64,000 bases of DNA. Source: Entomospira nematocerorum (GTDB taxonomy: Bacteria; Spirochaetota; Spirochaetia; WRBN01). The stretch's first letter is position 1; each line of letters starts with the position of its first letter. Below the pieces are notes generated by a model that saw nothing but the letters and a program-made list of their open reading frames with translations, was not told where the DNA came from and searched no databases. The DNA lies in contig NZ_CP118168.1 in NCBI RefSeq assembly GCF_028748105.1, positions 1 to 64,000 of the forward strand, given 5' to 3'. The translations under genes were made by a program, and so were the position numbers. Below, piece after piece: positions 63,520 to 64,000 of this stretch.

Positions 63520-63962
63520 CAACTAATCTCCTGTTTTTTATATTCAACGACAAGCTTCACGCCCTCAATTGCACGAACCGTAACAAATTCCCCTACCGGA
63601 ATAGTCTCAGGGGCATCTCCAGTCAGCTTGATACTCCACTCTTTGCCATCAATCTTTACTTGACCTTTATTCGTTTTTCGATCGATACTTTCAATCACAA
63701 TAGCGTCCTTATTGATCATGAGTTCTCCATTTGTATCGGCTTTTGGTTTGTAAAAATTCTTAAATAGAGGATATATAGCTATTAAAAATAGTCCTGATAA
63801 TACTACAAAAATTAGCACCTGTACCGAGAAGCTTGCAATGAAAAAGCTAAGAAAAAATGTAGCGACTGCAGCAAGGGCAAACCAAATGGCAACAAGCTGA
63901 ATACTTACAAATTCTGCTATGAGAAATATAATAAAAGCTATAAGCCAAAATTTCGTATACAT
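63519..63962 (-). CDS. NfeD family membrane protein
   Basis: The 147-residue protein has three or four hydrophobic helices in its first 70 residues, followed by an OB-fold type C-terminal domain (AIVIESIDRKTNKGQVKIDG, VRAIEGVKLVV). NfeD and SPFH genes are nearly always neighbours. The ATG at 63962 is preferred over a TTG 3 nt upstream, with AGAGAG before it. Confidence 0.88.
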   Translation of the reverse strand: MYTKFWLIAFIIFLIAEFVSIQLVAIWFALAAVATFFLSFFIASFSVQVLIFVVLSGLFLIAIYPLFKNFYKPKADTNGELMINKDAIVIESIDRKTNKGQVKIDGKEWSIKLTGDAPETIPVGEFVTVRAIEGVKLVVEYKKQEIS

Positions 63963-64000
63963 CAATTCTCTCTATCCTTATTCTACCCTTTGACGCTCAA

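Overview
The window is an AT-rich bacterial chromosome segment, almost certainly from a spirochaete. The strongest evidence is the V-type ATPase operon at 43.4-50.7 kb, whose order E - small unknown protein (DUF2764-like) - A - B - D - I - K is the one I know from Treponema and Borrelia. Spirochaete-style lipoprotein signals and long proteins without recognisable domains fit this. I cannot name genus or species. The segment reads as ordinary vertically inherited chromosome: I see no phage, insertion sequence, CRISPR array or defence island.

Layout. 1-231: the 5' end of a 23S rRNA gene on the minus strand with its own strong promoter and no 16S gene upstream. 0.6-7.1 kb (+): small membrane protein, RluA-family pseudouridine synthase, secreted protein, PTS enzyme I, GTPase Der, secreted protein. 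7.2-10.3 kb (-): TrpR-like regulator, MTA/SAH nucleosidase, IspG, AcpS and an unknown. 11-15.3 kb: topA, tRNA-Gly and NADH oxidase. 15.4-23 kb (+): a frameshifted small membrane gene, then frr-uppS-cdsA-dxr-rseP-purA-rluA-like. 23-27.6 kb (-): uvrB, secreted protein, rdgB, XRE regulator and FecR-domain lipoprotein. 27.7-31.5 kb: two unknowns, a YfcE-type phosphoesterase and a rhodanese. 31.7-37.8 kb (+): a Clp ATPase with a ruined second AAA+ module, a TPR-like secreted protein, a thioesterase and an unknown. 37.7-41.2 kb (-): uvrC, mazG and an unknown. 41.3-50.7 kb (+): htpG and the V-ATPase. 50.7-58.4 kb (-): feoB, then PASTA protein/fmt/def, a membrane protein, a PocR-AraC regulator and an unknown. 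58.4-60.7 kb (+): iron-type ABC permease and ATPase, then an RNA operon of two tRNA-Ser genes and the SRP RNA. 61.6-64 kb (-): NfeD, an SPFH protein and NrnA.

Functionally the window is housekeeping: isoprenoid and undecaprenyl-phosphate synthesis (dxr, ispG, uppS), phospholipid synthesis (cdsA, acpS), translation (frr, fmt, def, der, tRNAs, SRP RNA), DNA repair (uvrB, uvrC, topA), nucleotide sanitation (rdgB, mazG), ion-coupled energetics (V-ATPase) and iron uptake (FeoB, FecCD/FecE-like). The DXP and nox genes suggest a fermentative, oxygen-tolerant or microaerophilic life style (inference).

The points most worth a second look are: the Clp ATPase with a degenerate D2; conserved sodium-ligand residues in the V-ATPase K subunit; the V-ATPase operon lacking recognisable C and F subunits; a perfect 10-bp inverted repeat at the predicted feoB transcription start; the Ser-Ser-SRP RNA operon; the unlinked 23S gene; and a group of small membrane-protein genes with promoters so close to the ATG that their mRNAs should be leaderless. 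I found no wholly new multi-gene system that I could defend from sequence alone.
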